Assembly (NCBI GenBank): GCA_024114885.1
Contig: CP099418.1
Coordinates: forward strand, 3,596,001-3,660,000
DNA from: Septoria linicola
Lineage: Eukaryota > Ascomycota > Dothideomycetes > Mycosphaerellales > Mycosphaerellaceae
Direction: 5' to 3'
DNA: 64,000 nucleotides
The notes under the pieces were generated by a model. It was not told the origin of the DNA and did no database searches. It was given only the letters and a program-made list of their open reading frames with translations. Positions within the stretch are counted from its first letter, which is position 1; every line of letters starts with the position of its first letter. This document shows, one piece after another, positions 43,035-54,257 of the stretch. A program made the position numbers and the translations under genes.

Positions 43035-43215
43035 CTTGATGTATTGGATGAACGAAGCGTAGCGTTGCGAGAGATAAAGTCCCCCGCGTGAGGACGACAA
43101 ACGAGGGGATTCAATTGCTTGGCACGGCGGAATCTTTGACTTCGATATTCAATTTGGAACACCAACGACCAGCACCACCGCCTTCCCGCCCACCTGCTCC
43201 ATCGCCACCGCAATC

Positions 43216-44393
43216 ATGGCAGAAATCAACGCGAACAAGGACTCGCCCATCAAGGAGGTGCAGATCGAGGCACTGGTGGCCATGCGCATCATCAAACACG
43301 CGACCTCGACTTTTCCCACGCCCAGCACTGGTTTCCTGCTCGGTCTCGACATCAACCACCAGGTGCAAGTCACCAACTCATTCCCGTTCCCGGCCGCCGC
43401 GCCCGAGGCCTCCGCCGCCAGTGATCCATACCACCAGCAGGATGCCGCCACGTTGGCCGCCGCTGCACCGCGTGCCAAGAGCAATGTGGCCTACCAGGCC
43501 GAGATGGTCAAATTCCTGCGCGAGGTCAACACGGATGCGCAGAACGTGGGCTGGTACATCAGCTGCAGCATGGGTGGTTTCGTCAACCAGAACTTCATCG
43601 AGAACCAGTACTTTTACCAGCGCGCACAGGACGAGCGCACTGTAGCTTTGGTCTTCGATGTGTCTCGCAGCAGCCAGGGCAGTTTGAGCCTGAAGGCGTA
43701 CCGCCTGTCGCCGAGCTTCATGGCTGCATACAAGGAGGGAAAGTTCACCACTGAGAGGTAAGCGGTCGAGGTATTCAGTTTGGCAAGATATCTGGGACTA
43801 ACACTCCATGCAGCATCCAAAAATCCAACTTGCGCTTCCAGGACATCTTGGTTGAGCTGCCTGTGCAGATCCACAACTCGCACCTCCTCACTTCGTTCCT
43901 GCACCAACTGCCCAAGGAGCCCTCGCAGAAGACCGCACTCGACTTTCCGTCATCCCTCGCAGCGCTATCGCGCGATCCTGCAATCTCCACCACACCGCTT
44001 GCGCCAAATCTCGACAGCCTCGACCTATCGATCGATCCTTTCCTGGAGAAGACGTGTGATTTGATCCTCGAGAGCATCGAAAACCACCAGACAGAGAACA
44101 ACAATGCACAATACTATCAAAGATCGCTTGCCCGCGAGCAGGCCAAGATTCAGCAGTGGCAGCAGAAGCGCAAGCAAGAGAACGTACTCCGGGTACAGCA
44201 GAAGCAGGCTCCCCTTCCCGAGGACGAGTGGCAGAAGCTGTTCAAGCTGCCTCAAGAGCCCTCTCGTCTGGAATCGCTGTTGGTCGGCAGACAAGTCGAG
44301 CAATACGCCAGACAAGTGGATGGATTTTCAGCCGTGGTGAGCGGAAAGATGTTTGGAGTCAAAGGCAACTTGCTGCCAGGCGAGGCTCTTTGA
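43216..44393 (+). CDS. Translation initiation factor eIF3 subunit h
   Basis: Two exons, 43216-43757 and 43814-44393, give 373 residues; the 56-nt intron begins GTAAGC and ends CATGCAG. The N-terminal MPN domain is clear: IKEVQIEALVAMRIIKH, TGFLLGLDINHQVQVTNSFPFP and VGWYISCSMGGFVNQNFIENQ. The catalytic His-x-His zinc residues of JAMM proteases are absent, as expected for the structural MPN subunits eIF3h and eIF3f. The EIF3H-type C-terminal helical region (QYYQRSLAREQAKIQQWQQK) supports subunit h rather than f. An Ala/Pro-rich insertion lies between the second and third strand. It acts in the eIF3 core at translation initiation. Length fits the family. Confidence 0.93.
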
Positions 44394-44896
44394 TTTGATT
44401 TTGGTGCTTAGGGATGAACGTGGTTCGCATCTGCATAGCGAGGCGCCCGGGGCTAGATGGCTTGATGCTGGTCTGCGAACGGCGAGTCAAGAAAGGAGTT
44501 GTTCGTCTACTAAGCCGTGAACGCTGGGAATTATGACATGGTCATGAGAGATGTGCTTGCGACCGGCTCTGTTCCCATAACTGCACGACTGATGGTCGTG
44601 ATATCACACGAAATGAATGGCCCGTTGGTCACTTGCACGTCGCAATGATGGGATGTTAGCGAGCAAGGGTAGCCGTAGCGTCACGAGCTGCCGCCTGGGA
44701 TATGCATCCAGCCGGCTCGGCCAATTGTCAATTGAGCAGTAGGAAGAATTCGGTATCGAGCTTCTTCTGCTGACTCACAGTTGAACGTTGATGGGGCAAA
44801 AATGTTCAGATGAGCCGCAGGTCAAATGTCAAAGATAGTTACGGTCATGATTAAATAGTTATAGGTCGAGCCTCGCCCGAGTTCCCGACACAACAT
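44394..44896. other. Intergenic region between convergent genes
   Basis: About 500 bases of 3' flanking sequence between eIF3h and the methyltransferase gene. Nothing recognised. Confidence 0.3.
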
Positions 44897-47569
44897 CTAG
44901 CACTCCTCCTTTCTGGCCCAGCCAACGAGGCTTCGCCAGCCAGCATTGCTCTTGCCACCTTCTTGAAGGGCCTTTGCCACATCGGCCGTGAGACGCTTCT
45001 CGCATCGACCCATCTCGATGTTGAGCTTCAACATCCACTGCTCCCACATTCTCGCGCCCACGAGACCAGTCACGGCGCGAACATCAATCGTGCTTCCCGT
45101 GAGTGGTGGCTCGAACTGCGAGATTGTGCCATCAATGGCAATCGACCGCTCAGCGACAGCGGGGGACACTTTGCCAGAGTCGCTCCAGCGAGGGACAACG
45201 TCTGCCACAGGCAGCACCATCCAAGCGCGCTTGATGTCGCAGAATCCTGCACGCTTCAGACGGGGCAGAAAGCTCTTGCCGGCGCAGGGGTCATAGCCAC
45301 GAGTCTTCAGGTTGAATGCGAATTCGACGCCCAATGCTTGGCTGACAGCTTCTGCATGTACAAGTTCGGCATCGAGCAAATCGAATTCGAGATAGCCACC
45401 CGGCTTGAGACAGCGGAGGCATTCTCGAAGCGTGAGGTCCCACTCATCGGCAGCACATCCTTTTGGCCAGATAGTCTTCAGATGAGTGTAGAGGTTGCGT
45501 GCGGAAATCACGTCAAAGTGATCATCAGCAAATGGCAATTCCCATAGCTTGGGTGAAGTGACGACATGGTGGTTGATGGGCCCTTCGAGAGATGATGCCA
45601 GCACATGAGCTTCGGCATCAGACGACACTGTGGTGTACACCGAAGCGTTTGGATGATCTTGAGCAACATCCCAAGCCCAGCTACAGTGCACTTGGCCTGC
45701 AAGATCTAGGATACGCACATCCCTGCGGCCTTTGAAGCTTGAGACGATAGGGCTGGTAAGGAGTTTACCTCCATTGAGCTCACGTTGCGCTGCAAGGTGC
45801 CATGCAGAGGATTGGACCTGCTCGAGTGCTTGACGCTCTCGGTCCACAGTGGCAATGAGTTCCTTCCTCTCATCTTCTGGAGCCAGAGGCAGCAGATTCG
45901 AAACAGGCCGTGCTGGTGCAGGTCGCTCAGCAGTGACGGTCTCGAATGTGCCATGGAGTTGATCGGTGTGTTGCTTAGGCAGGCTGACCCGTCGAGCCTG
46001 CTCGGCCTCAACACGTGCCTGTCGGTGCTGAAATACGTCACGCGCGCGCTGAGACCTTTTGTTGTGTCTCCATGCTTCCCAGAAGGTACCGTCGTGGATT
46101 GGAGAAACACGTTTCTGCTCCACAGAGACCATAGCGCTCTCGCTCGACGTGGACTTGTTCTCGACGAACCGAACCGACTTCTTGCTCGGCGAGTCGAATA
46201 CGTCGACAGCAGAAACTTGCACGGGCGTCTTTGGGTTTGCGTCTTCAACATCAGTGAAGCTCGTGGTGACCTCGTCTTCCTCGCAAATGGCCGCCATATA
46301 AGCATCCTGCGCCGACAGCCACAGTTGTGTACGATCAATGTTGGCCGATGCTGATTGTTGAAGAGTGCTCTGATAAGTCTCATCTATTTCGTTGACCTCG
46401 CTGATGATATCTGTTGGTGAAAACATGACCTTTCGTGCTGTGACTGGATCCTGGACAGACGCTGGAGATGCAACAGAGACAACGTGTTCCACGGTATTTT
46501 CAGGACGTGTCGACCACGGAACGTTGTAGAAAGATGTTGCGGTACTTGTTGGCAAAGCGGAACTGCGCGCGGAGTGGAAGGGGATTCCGTAGAACTCAGT
46601 CGCGGTGCTTGTAGTAGGTGTCGCCTCTACACCTGCCCAAGTTTTGCGGGCCATGGTGGAGTCAAGAGAAGCGAAGAATCCACCTGGCGATGGAACAGAG
46701 AGAGCAGAAAGCTCATCGTCAGCATCCTCCTCTGTCGGAGGGCATAGGTTCTGTGTGTCGATGCGGAAGTGGCCAGTGATGGGAGGGGAATCGACGACCT
46801 CTCTCATCTCAGCCGCGGCTTCTACTGGGATCTCGAGGACAACATGGCTGTGCTCAAGCTGTGGCTCACTGTTGATGTGCTGGAGGAGATTGATCGAGGA
46901 TGGATTTAGCTGTACCGGGGGCTCCCATGTCTCAGCAGCTTTCGAAAGATCAGGTGTCGAAGGACAGCTTGACATCCCAAGCTCCTCGGATGTTTGGCTG
47001 CCGTCTAGTGAGGGCGCCGATGATGTGCTTGGTACTCGAAGACTGCGCTCTTGAAGCTGAGCGAGAATCGATGGTGACAGGTTGATGTTCAGCGGTGGCG
47101 AGAGCGCGGATGCCGACTTGAGCTTCTCTATCGTCGGCCATTGTCCGGGGCTAGGAATGATAATAGAAGGGAAACGGCTTTTTGCATCCTTCTTACCCAC
47201 GCGACGCTTGACTGATGTCGAGAGCTTGATGGGAACTTCTTCCGCTTCGCTCTCGGTGAGATCGTACATCTCGTCAAAGCTTTCCGAAGTCCTTTTGCTC
47301 CAAAGAGAGCTCTGATCGGACTCTGAGTCTGAGCTCCCAAGGCTAGGGCTGGCCTCGACTGTAGTGCACGCGCTGATCGCACGAGGAGTCGGGAAGTCGT
47401 CGCTCATGGGCGAGATGATCTGCACGCGCGCCTGAAGACGCTGAGGGGGTGCTCTGCGAAGAGATACTTGGGGAGCATCTTCGATTACTGTATTACGCGT
47501 GCCATCGAATTTGCGAGCCGGCGCAGATGGCGTAAAAGCGACTGGGAGTAAGATGGTCGTGTTCGTCAT
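44897..47569 (-). CDS. SAM-dependent methyltransferase with long disordered N-terminus
   Basis: Single exon; the first suitable ATG is at 47569 (MTNTTILLPVAFTPSAP), giving 890 residues. The upstream open frame has only a TTG. The first 550 or so residues are disordered, Ser/Pro/Glu-rich, with two related peptides TATEFYGIPFHS and TATSFYNVPWST at about 46500-46600. The class I methyltransferase domain starts near residue 612 with RDVRILDLAGQVHCSW (motif I, the usual Gly pattern being degenerate), then ASVYTTVSSD, the ADDHFDVISARNLY motif and RCLKPGGYLEFDLLDAEL. A C-terminal region (RGYDPCAGKSFLPRLKRAG) completes a fold of the kind found in Pezizomycotina orphan methyltransferases. Substrate unknown. 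The N-terminal length suggests a regulatory or nuclear role, which is inference. Confidence 0.82.
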   Translation of the reverse strand: MTNTTILLPVAFTPSAPARKFDGTRNTVIEDAPQVSLRRAPPQRLQARVQIISPMSDDFPTPRAISACTTVEASPSLGSSDSESDQSSLWSKRTSESFDEMYDLTESEAEEVPIKLSTSVKRRVGKKDAKSRFPSIIIPSPGQWPTIEKLKSASALSPPLNINLSPSILAQLQERSLRVPSTSSAPSLDGSQTSEELGMSSCPSTPDLSKAAETWEPPVQLNPSSINLLQHINSEPQLEHSHVVLEIPVEAAAEMREVVDSPPITGHFRIDTQNLCPPTEEDADDELSALSVPSPGGFFASLDSTMARKTWAGVEATPTTSTATEFYGIPFHSARSSALPTSTATSFYNVPWSTRPENTVEHVVSVASPASVQDPVTARKVMFSPTDIISEVNEIDETYQSTLQQSASANIDRTQLWLSAQDAYMAAICEEDEVTTSFTDVEDANPKTPVQVSAVDVFDSPSKKSVRFVENKSTSSESAMVSVEQKRVSPIHDGTFWEAWRHNKRSQRARDVFQHRQARVEAEQARRVSLPKQHTDQLHGTFETVTAERPAPARPVSNLLPLAPEDERKELIATVDRERQALEQVQSSAWHLAAQRELNGGKLLTSPIVSSFKGRRDVRILDLAGQVHCSWAWDVAQDHPNASVYTTVSSDAEAHVLASSLEGPINHHVVTSPKLWELPFADDHFDVISARNLYTHLKTIWPKGCAADEWDLTLRECLRCLKPGGYLEFDLLDAELVHAEAVSQALGVEFAFNLKTRGYDPCAGKSFLPRLKRAGFCDIKRAWMVLPVADVVPRWSDSGKVSPAVAERSIAIDGTISQFEPPLTGSTIDVRAVTGLVGARMWEQWMLKLNIEMGRCEKRLTADVAKALQEGGKSNAGWRSLVGWARKEEC

Positions 47570-48425
47570 GTTTGCTGAATCTTGAATCGTGCTGGAATGA
47601 TTGTAAGACCGACCAGCGGTAGCTGTGATTTCGCTTCGATCAACGAAGTAATGTACGGGTAAGGAGATGATGCAACAAGAAAGCACAAAAGAGAGTAGAA
47701 GCTGACACACACCCAAGGACGTGAAACTGGTGCAGTAGAGCAGAGGGCTCTAGGCAGGTCGGGCCTGCGTCGTATGCCCTTATACCAACTCAAACGACAG
47801 GCCAGTATTCGAGAAGCGCCAACACGACCTACTCTCTATCCTCAGCAGGGCGGCTAGCCTGTACCCACGCTCATGCGACCAGAACGTGGTCAAGGCTGGC
47901 GCTACATGCTGAGCCTCATGCTTGGCCGTGGGTCTGGTTGGACGTTGACAGGATGCTGGTCCACGGCAGTCGCAACGGCACGGTATGCTTGTTGCACAGC
48001 CAGACAGAAGCGGTGCACGACATCGAATGAAGTCGAGTGAGACGCACGGGAGTGGGAGTCTGGCATAACGCGGGCGCTTGTGCAGCCAATCGATCGGGCA
48101 CGTCAAATTGCTCGCGTCCAACGCCAGCGCAACCTAGACAATTGAGCAGAGGGCATCATGCTGGCGGTTCGTGCTGTAATTGCGGCATGATCGTAGCAGC
48201 GGGACTTGCGTACGTGTCGTGTATAGTCGTGAAATAGTGAAGAGCAGTGGAAGGAGGTGAAAGAGTGTTTTCGGCAGCCGCCGGCAAGCATGATGACGAA
48301 CATCTCATCAATTTCTCTTCAACATCCGGACCCTGCTTCAAGCCACTCATACCAGCAACAGAATCAGTCTTGATCCGCGCGATACCAACCGCACCTCGTT
48401 CAGTGCAAACAGAACCGCCAAAATC
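47570..48425. other. Divergent promoter region
   Basis: About 860 bases between the divergent methyltransferase and ribulose-phosphate epimerase genes. Short open frames only. I see no defined element. Confidence 0.35.
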
Positions 48426-49286
48426 ATGGCGCCGGCTGCAATAATCGCACCTTCCATCCTGAGTGCGGACTTCGGTGCACTTGGGAAAGCATGCTCCGAT
48501 ACAATCAAGCAGGGTGCAGACTGGCTGCATGTGGACATTATGGACGGGCACTTTGTGCCGAACATGACCTTTGGTGCGCCTGTAGTGACTATGATCCGAC
48601 CGCATGTCGACAGGCCCAAGCAAGCATTGGCAAAAGGCACCTTTGACTGTCACATGATGATTGCTGAGGTATGATGCATCAGCGACTTGATCAACCGTAG
48701 GCAGGCTGTCGTGCTAATCAGCACTGCAGCCGAAGAAGTGGGTGAAGTCTTTTAAGGACGCCGGCTGTGATCTGTACTGCTTCCATTATGAGGCAGCCAT
48801 CTCATCGACAGCCGCAGAATCCCCAGAAACACACAGCGACCAGAAGACGAGCCCGAAAGAATTGATCAGATACATCCATTCTCAAGGCATGAGAGCAGGC
48901 ATTGCTATCAAGCCCAAGACGCCCGTGGACGTGCTGTTTGACATCTTTGACAGCCAAGATCCAGAAGAAGTACCTGAAGTGAGTATAAAATCCGTAGCCT
49001 GTTGGGGATGCTGCTAACAACTTTCTAGATGGCTCTTGTGATGACTGTCGAGCCAGGGTTTGGTGGGCAAAAGTTCATGCCCGATATGATGCCCAAAGTT
49101 GAGACACTACGCAAGCGGTATCCTGACCTCAACATCGAGGTGGATGGCGGTCTCAGTGAGAAGACCATCGACACTGCCGCTGATGCTGGTGCCAATGTCA
49201 TCGTGGCTGGCAGCGCAGTGTTTGGTGCCCAAGATCCTGGTAGTGTCATCGAAGCTCTGAGGCAGGCTGTTGAGAAACGACAGTGA
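48426..49286 (+). CDS. RPE1: Ribulose-phosphate 3-epimerase
   Basis: Three exons, 48426-48668, 48730-48978 and 49029-49286, give 249 residues. Introns of 61 and 50 nt (GTATGA...GCAG, GTGAGT...CTAG) keep phase 0. The TIM-barrel signatures are all present: IAPSILSADFGALG, the metal-binding WLHVDIMDGHFVPNMTFG (catalytic Asp and His), TFDCHMMI, then VMTVEPGFGGQKFMPDM with the second catalytic Asp later in IEVDGGLSEKTI. ANVIVAGSAVFGA holds the phosphate loop. It interconverts ribulose 5-phosphate and xylulose 5-phosphate in the non-oxidative pentose phosphate pathway, in the cytosol. A loop of about 15 residues between the early strands (SSTAAESPETHSDQKTSP) is longer than in bacterial forms. Confidence 0.95.
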
Positions 49287-49836
49287 CTGGCAGAAAGTAG
49301 CAGGCTGTAGTTCTGCTCAGTATAGCTATAAATGGTGCTGCACATCGCAGTGCTGCGTGCTATGTGCGAGCCTGTCTTGCTGCTCCCAACATAAATCGAG
49401 CATAGCGGTAGATGGAAGATCGCATTACACACGTACGTACGTACTTAAGAACAGTGTATGGACTCGTGATCGTGTGGAGTGCATGCCTTTGTCTTGAAGC
49501 ACGGTCTCTATAATGCACTTGTTCATTATTGACGACGACTTCCGGATCAAAGCCGAGACGGGCTTGGCCTGCAGTTCTCCAGGGTGCTAGGGCGAACCTT
49601 GATGTTGCGATAGTTGTACAGTCACGCCGATCATCCAACGTGAGACAGGCGTCGCCTGCTCGGAGAATTGGGACATCTGTTCTCACCTCTTCTTGCCTCT
49701 GCCTCATCACTGTAGCAGTGTCGACAGTAGGCTTTCCGGCGTGGTCAACTGTGTGTTTCTGTGGATTGGCGTGCGGTAGAACTATTGGCATCTAGACGGG
49801 CTCTGTTCACATTGGCCCTGTCGGCAACGCGCAATC
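49287..49836. other. Intergenic region
   Basis: About 550 bases between two same-strand genes. A short alternating ACGT run (CACGTACGTACGTAC, about 49430-49444) is the only pattern seen. Confidence 0.35.
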
Positions 49837-52569
49837 ATGGCAGCGGCCAGGGGCGAGCCCGAGAGCGAGGAGATGCAGCCACTGAATCGATTGCAAGACA
49901 CTGCGAGCCCATACGAAGACGACGAAGGTCGAACATCCGCCTCGACGGCGTCAACCACTTCCTTCGTCCTCGAACACACAAGCGACAAAGCGGCGATGAA
50001 AGCGAGAGATGCGTTATACTCGGACGGCGGACACCAAGACGATCTGGACGTTGACGACGAGGAACTTGTGTGGCAGCGTTCAGTCAAGCCCGTCGATCGT
50101 AAAGCGCGTCGCATACTGTACGTGCTCATAGCCATTGGCGCTGTGGGCTGGATTGCGGCTCTGTTCCTCTTCTTGGGACAGGATAGGCATGTGCCTCATG
50201 CTGCACGACCGCATGACCCACATGCCACCAGCACCACAGGCAATGGCAAGAAGGTCACCTTGGACCAAGTGCTACATGGGGAGTGGAGCGCACGGCAGCA
50301 CGATATTCAATGGATCGCTGGGCCAAAGGGCGAGGACGGCCTGCTGCTCGAAAGGGGTGGCTCGGATGGACGGGACTATCTGGTCGTCGAGGACGTGCGG
50401 TACCGAGGCGAGAGTATCGCCGTGCAGAAGCAACATAGTCGCACACTTATGCGAAGGGGCGTGTTTCAGGTCGGCAGCGAGACCGTGATTAGCCACGAGG
50501 CATGGCCAAGCAAGAACCACAAGAAGGTCTTGATTCAGAGCGATTACCAGAGCAATTGGAGGCACAGCAACACGGGCCGTTATTGGATATTCGATGTCGA
50601 CACCCAGCAAGGACAGGCTCTTGATCCTGCCAATACAGGTGGACGCGTACAGCTGGCGTCGTGGAGCCCAACAAGTGATGCCGTTGTTTTCACTCGAGAC
50701 AACAACCTCTTCATTCGCCGTCTCGATTCCGATGTTGTGAATCAAATTACACACGATGGAGGAAAAGATCTATTCTACGGAATTCCCGATTGGGTGTACG
50801 AAGAGGAAGTGCTTGCGGATGGCGGTGCAACTTGGTGGAGCGGCGATGGCAAGTATGTCGCCTTCTTCAAGACCGACGAGAGTCAGGTTCCCACGTTTCC
50901 GGTGCAGTACTTCTTCAGCCGCCCAAGCGGCAAACAGCCGAAGCCTGGCGAGGAGAACTACCCAGAAGTGCGTCAGATCAAATATCCAAAAGCGGGTGCA
51001 CCAATGTCGGTGGTCAGCCTCCAATTCTACGACGTGGAGAAGGCGGAAGTGTTCGACGTGCCTATCTCCAGCGATTTCGTCGACGATGATCGACTGATCA
51101 CCGAGGTGATTTGGGCTGGCGATACTGGGAAAGTGCTTATACGCTCCACGAACCGCGAAAGTGACAAGCTCAAGATGATATTGGTCGACGCAAAGACTCG
51201 CACCGGAAAGACGGTGCGCGAACGAGATGTTCAGAAATTGGATGGAGGATGGTTTGAAGTCACGCACACAACGACCTACGTGCCCGCAGATCCCGCAAAC
51301 GGTCGACCTCACGACGGCTACATCGACACAATCATTCATGACAACTTTGACCACTTGGCGTACTTCACGCCACTCGACAACGATCAGCCGAAGATGCTCA
51401 CCGAGGGCTCTTGGGAAGTCGTCAACGCACCTTCGTCAGTTGACCTGAAGGAGAACACTGTCTACTTCACCAGCACCAAGGACGGCAGCACGCAGCGACA
51501 CATCTACACTGCCAAACTTTTGGAGGGCTCAAGTAGCGTTACTCCTGTGACCGATGCTAATGCTACCGGCTACTACAAAGCTTCTTTCTCAGCTGAGAGC
51601 AAGTTCATGCTCCTTACCTGCAAAGGTCCTGGCATACCATGGCAAAAGGTCAAAGCTACGCCGACGAATTCGGATTCATCCCTCGAGATATCGATAGAAG
51701 AGAACATGGCATTGAACGAATTGGCCAAGAAGACTGAGCTTCCCATTGAAGTCTACTCAACGGTCAATGTGGATGGCTTCGATCTAAACATCGTTGAACG
51801 CCGACCGCCCCACTTCGATCCCAGCGGCAAGAAGCAGTATCCTGTGTTGTTCTACCTATACAATGGGCCAGGATTTCAGCAAGTCGATCGCCAGTTCAAC
51901 GTGGACTTCCAATCTTACATCGCGAGTAGTCTTGGGTATATTGTCGTCACGCTGGACGGCCTTGGAACTGGCTATCTCGGACGCAAACAGAGGACCATTG
52001 TGCGTGACAACATCGGCTACTGGGAGGCCTACTCTCAAATTGCTGCAGCCAAGATGTGGTCAGCCAAGAAATATGTTGACTCAGAACGCATGGCGATTTG
52101 GGGTTGGAGCTACGGAGGCTTTATGACCTTGAAGACCATCGAGACGGATGCGGGTAATACATTCAAATATGGTATGGCCGTAGCTCCCGTGACTGACTGG
52201 AGATTCTACGACTCCATCTACACGGAGCGGTATATGCACACGCCACAGAACAATCCTTCTGGATACGACAATGCCACAATCTCTAACATGACGGGCTTGT
52301 CAAGCAATGTTCGTTTCCTCGTGATGCACGGTTTTAGCGATGACAACGTCCACTTCCAGAACACATTGCAGCTCCTGGACCGACTCGATCAAGCAAACGT
52401 TCGGAATTATGATGTACACGTCTTCCCGGACAGCGATCACAGCATCTACTTCCACAACGCCAATACTGTCGTGTACGAAAAGCTGAGAGACTGGCTCATC
52501 AACGCCTTCAACGGCGAATGGCTGCGGACCGACGATCCCACACCGATTGGCATGTACGGCACATCGTGA
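49837..52569 (+). CDS. dapB: Dipeptidyl aminopeptidase B-like type II membrane protease
   Basis: Single exon, 910 residues. A cytosolic N-terminus of about 92 residues precedes one transmembrane helix (residues 93-114, ILYVLIAIGAVGWIAALFLF), giving a type II topology with a lumenal catalytic part, as in vacuolar or Golgi DPAP-B/Ste13. The DPP4 beta-propeller carries the substrate-anchoring double Glu in IPDWVYEEEVL. The S9 hydrolase domain has the nucleophile in GWSYGG (Ser758), the Asp in HGFSDDNVHF (Asp835) and the His in SDHSIYF (His868), so the triad is complete. It should release X-Pro or X-Ala dipeptides from N-termini. Two motifs differ from the usual family form: YNGPGFQQ and DGLGTGYLGRK (see findings). 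Potential N-glycosylation sites (NATG, NATISN) are present. Confidence 0.93.
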   Translation: MAAARGEPESEEMQPLNRLQDTASPYEDDEGRTSASTASTTSFVLEHTSDKAAMKARDALYSDGGHQDDLDVDDEELVWQRSVKPVDRKARRILYVLIAIGAVGWIAALFLFLGQDRHVPHAARPHDPHATSTTGNGKKVTLDQVLHGEWSARQHDIQWIAGPKGEDGLLLERGGSDGRDYLVVEDVRYRGESIAVQKQHSRTLMRRGVFQVGSETVISHEAWPSKNHKKVLIQSDYQSNWRHSNTGRYWIFDVDTQQGQALDPANTGGRVQLASWSPTSDAVVFTRDNNLFIRRLDSDVVNQITHDGGKDLFYGIPDWVYEEEVLADGGATWWSGDGKYVAFFKTDESQVPTFPVQYFFSRPSGKQPKPGEENYPEVRQIKYPKAGAPMSVVSLQFYDVEKAEVFDVPISSDFVDDDRLITEVIWAGDTGKVLIRSTNRESDKLKMILVDAKTRTGKTVRERDVQKLDGGWFEVTHTTTYVPADPANGRPHDGYIDTIIHDNFDHLAYFTPLDNDQPKMLTEGSWEVVNAPSSVDLKENTVYFTSTKDGSTQRHIYTAKLLEGSSSVTPVTDANATGYYKASFSAESKFMLLTCKGPGIPWQKVKATPTNSDSSLEISIEENMALNELAKKTELPIEVYSTVNVDGFDLNIVERRPPHFDPSGKKQYPVLFYLYNGPGFQQVDRQFNVDFQSYIASSLGYIVVTLDGLGTGYLGRKQRTIVRDNIGYWEAYSQIAAAKMWSAKKYVDSERMAIWGWSYGGFMTLKTIETDAGNTFKYGMAVAPVTDWRFYDSIYTERYMHTPQNNPSGYDNATISNMTGLSSNVRFLVMHGFSDDNVHFQNTLQLLDRLDQANVRNYDVHVFPDSDHSIYFHNANTVVYEKLRDWLINAFNGEWLRTDDPTPIGMYGTS

Positions 52570-53470
52570 GGTGGTGGTGAACAATTGCGGCTGCAAGGCC
52601 ATGTATTACCATTTATCTAGCAGAGCTCCGAATCTTGGGCTCATACGACATTCTCGCCCATGTCCACGTGCAGTACGAATGAGCTCGCGAGTGCTCACTC
52701 TACCTTCGGCCCCTCATCCAGCTGCATTTGGGTTCTTGGACGCGCATCAATAAACCATGGAGATGGCAATGGCACTCGGCGTGGGCGCTTACTCGAGTGC
52801 CATTTGAGGACCGTTCCCAGTCCATGGGCGCCTCAGCTCAGAGCTTCGCGCCCTTGCAGCAGAATAGAGCGCCAGCCTTTTCAGACGAGCGAGGTACCGG
52901 AGAGGCCGTACCCAGTCTGGTAGATTATACCTGTCTCCTAGTGGAAGGTTAATGAGGCGTGCCGGACGTGGAGCAAGACATAGCGCGAAAGTGCAAGGAA
53001 TTGACATGCCGAGCAACATGCGGTGTATAGCAAGCAAGATGGCACCACTGCTGTAACGATAGCTAGAGAATTGAAAAGACCACGCAAAGTGGCGAACGCG
53101 GCTGCTTCAGCAGTTTTGCACAACATTCTCGTGGTGTGCAAATCTACCTCTCTTTCTCACAAGTGAACGGCATGTACAGACTGAAGCCGAGCCCGAGGCG
53201 TACGGACGGGAAGCGCCAGGTCTGTTCAAGGAAGCAAAATGTTTTTGTCGTAGCACAACATACGGTCGAGCAGTCAAACACTGATGCGACGCGTGAGACG
53301 AAGAGGCGGGAAGAATTGTAGAGGATCGTCAAACATGAACGCAGTTGTGGTATCATTTTCATTTTGTCATTGCCCAGCTAACAAAGTGCACTCACTCGAA
53401 ACTCTGAGCAGTGCATGCAGCCGAGTACCCGATCCCGTTCGCCATACACCACAGCCAAGATTCCATTGCT
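52570..53470. other. Intergenic region between convergent genes
   Basis: About 900 bases between the stops of dapB (plus) and Rps15 (minus). No feature identified. Confidence 0.3.
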
Positions 53471-54257
53471 CTACTTGAGAGGGATGAAACGCGAGGAGTG
53501 GGTAGCACCGATACCTGGACGACCGTGCTTGACTGGCTTGCTGTTTCACGAGTTAGCGTTCTGTTCCTCCATAGCTGATTGTTGTCTCTTAAACGTACTA
53601 AGAGATGGAGAATTCGGCGAGGTAGTGGCCGACCATCTCTGGCTTGATCTCGACCTGGTTGAACTCCTTTCCGGAGTAGACACCAACCACGGAGCCAATC
53701 ATCTCTGGGACAATGATCATGTCACGGAGGTGAGTCTTGACGACGTCTGGCTTCTCGTTTGGCTTGGCCTCCTGCTTGGCCTTGCGAAGCTTCTTGATCA
53801 GACCCATTGGCTTGCGCTTGAGACCACGGTTGAACCGTCTGCGGGCACGGGCGTGGACGACATCGCGCAGCTGCTCGGAAGAGAGGTCGAGGAGCCTGAT
53901 GGAAAATATGATCAGCACTGCCTGCTTGCAGACGTGATGTTGTCTGTGTGGGTTGTCCGCCTTGGACTCACTCGTCAAGGTCAATACCGCGGTACGAAAA
54001 CTTGCGGAACGCTCTCTTGCGCTTCAGCTCTGTTGCAAACACTCTGCATTAGCCCGATATGCCATCTCCCAGCACCCCTTCGTGGCCTTTCCACAGGGTT
54101 TTATCCACTGCAACGTCCACGGAGGAGCGCCAGATCATCGTGTCGGAAAAGTTTGTGCATACCGGCGGCCTCCTCTGCGTTCTGTGGGAAAATGTCAGCA
54201 CATATCGCAATGCATCATCGGTGCGACGAAGAGTCTTACGTAGTCTGCGTCAGCCAT
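53471..54257 (-). CDS. RPS15: 40S ribosomal protein S15 (uS19)
   Basis: Five exons: 54257-54240, 54181-54163, 54029-53972, 53895-53599 and 53540-53471, giving 153 residues in phase. Early exons are tiny (18, 19 and 58 nt), typical for ribosomal protein genes. The joined N-terminus reads MADADY-NAEEAA-ELKRKRAFRKF, and the rest is near-invariant uS19: FSYRGIDLDELLDLSSEQL, RRRFNRGLKRKPMGLIKKL, THLRDMIIVPEMIGSVVGVY and the C-terminal HGRPGIGATHSSRFIPLK. It sits at the head of the small subunit and contacts the A-site tRNA through its tail. Exon borders are set by the strong conservation, so the model is reliable. Confidence 0.95.

Noticed and set aside
43088..43645. 185-codon plus-strand open frame rich in Arg/Pro/Thr
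   Set aside because: Out-of-frame shadow of the eIF3h coding sequence.
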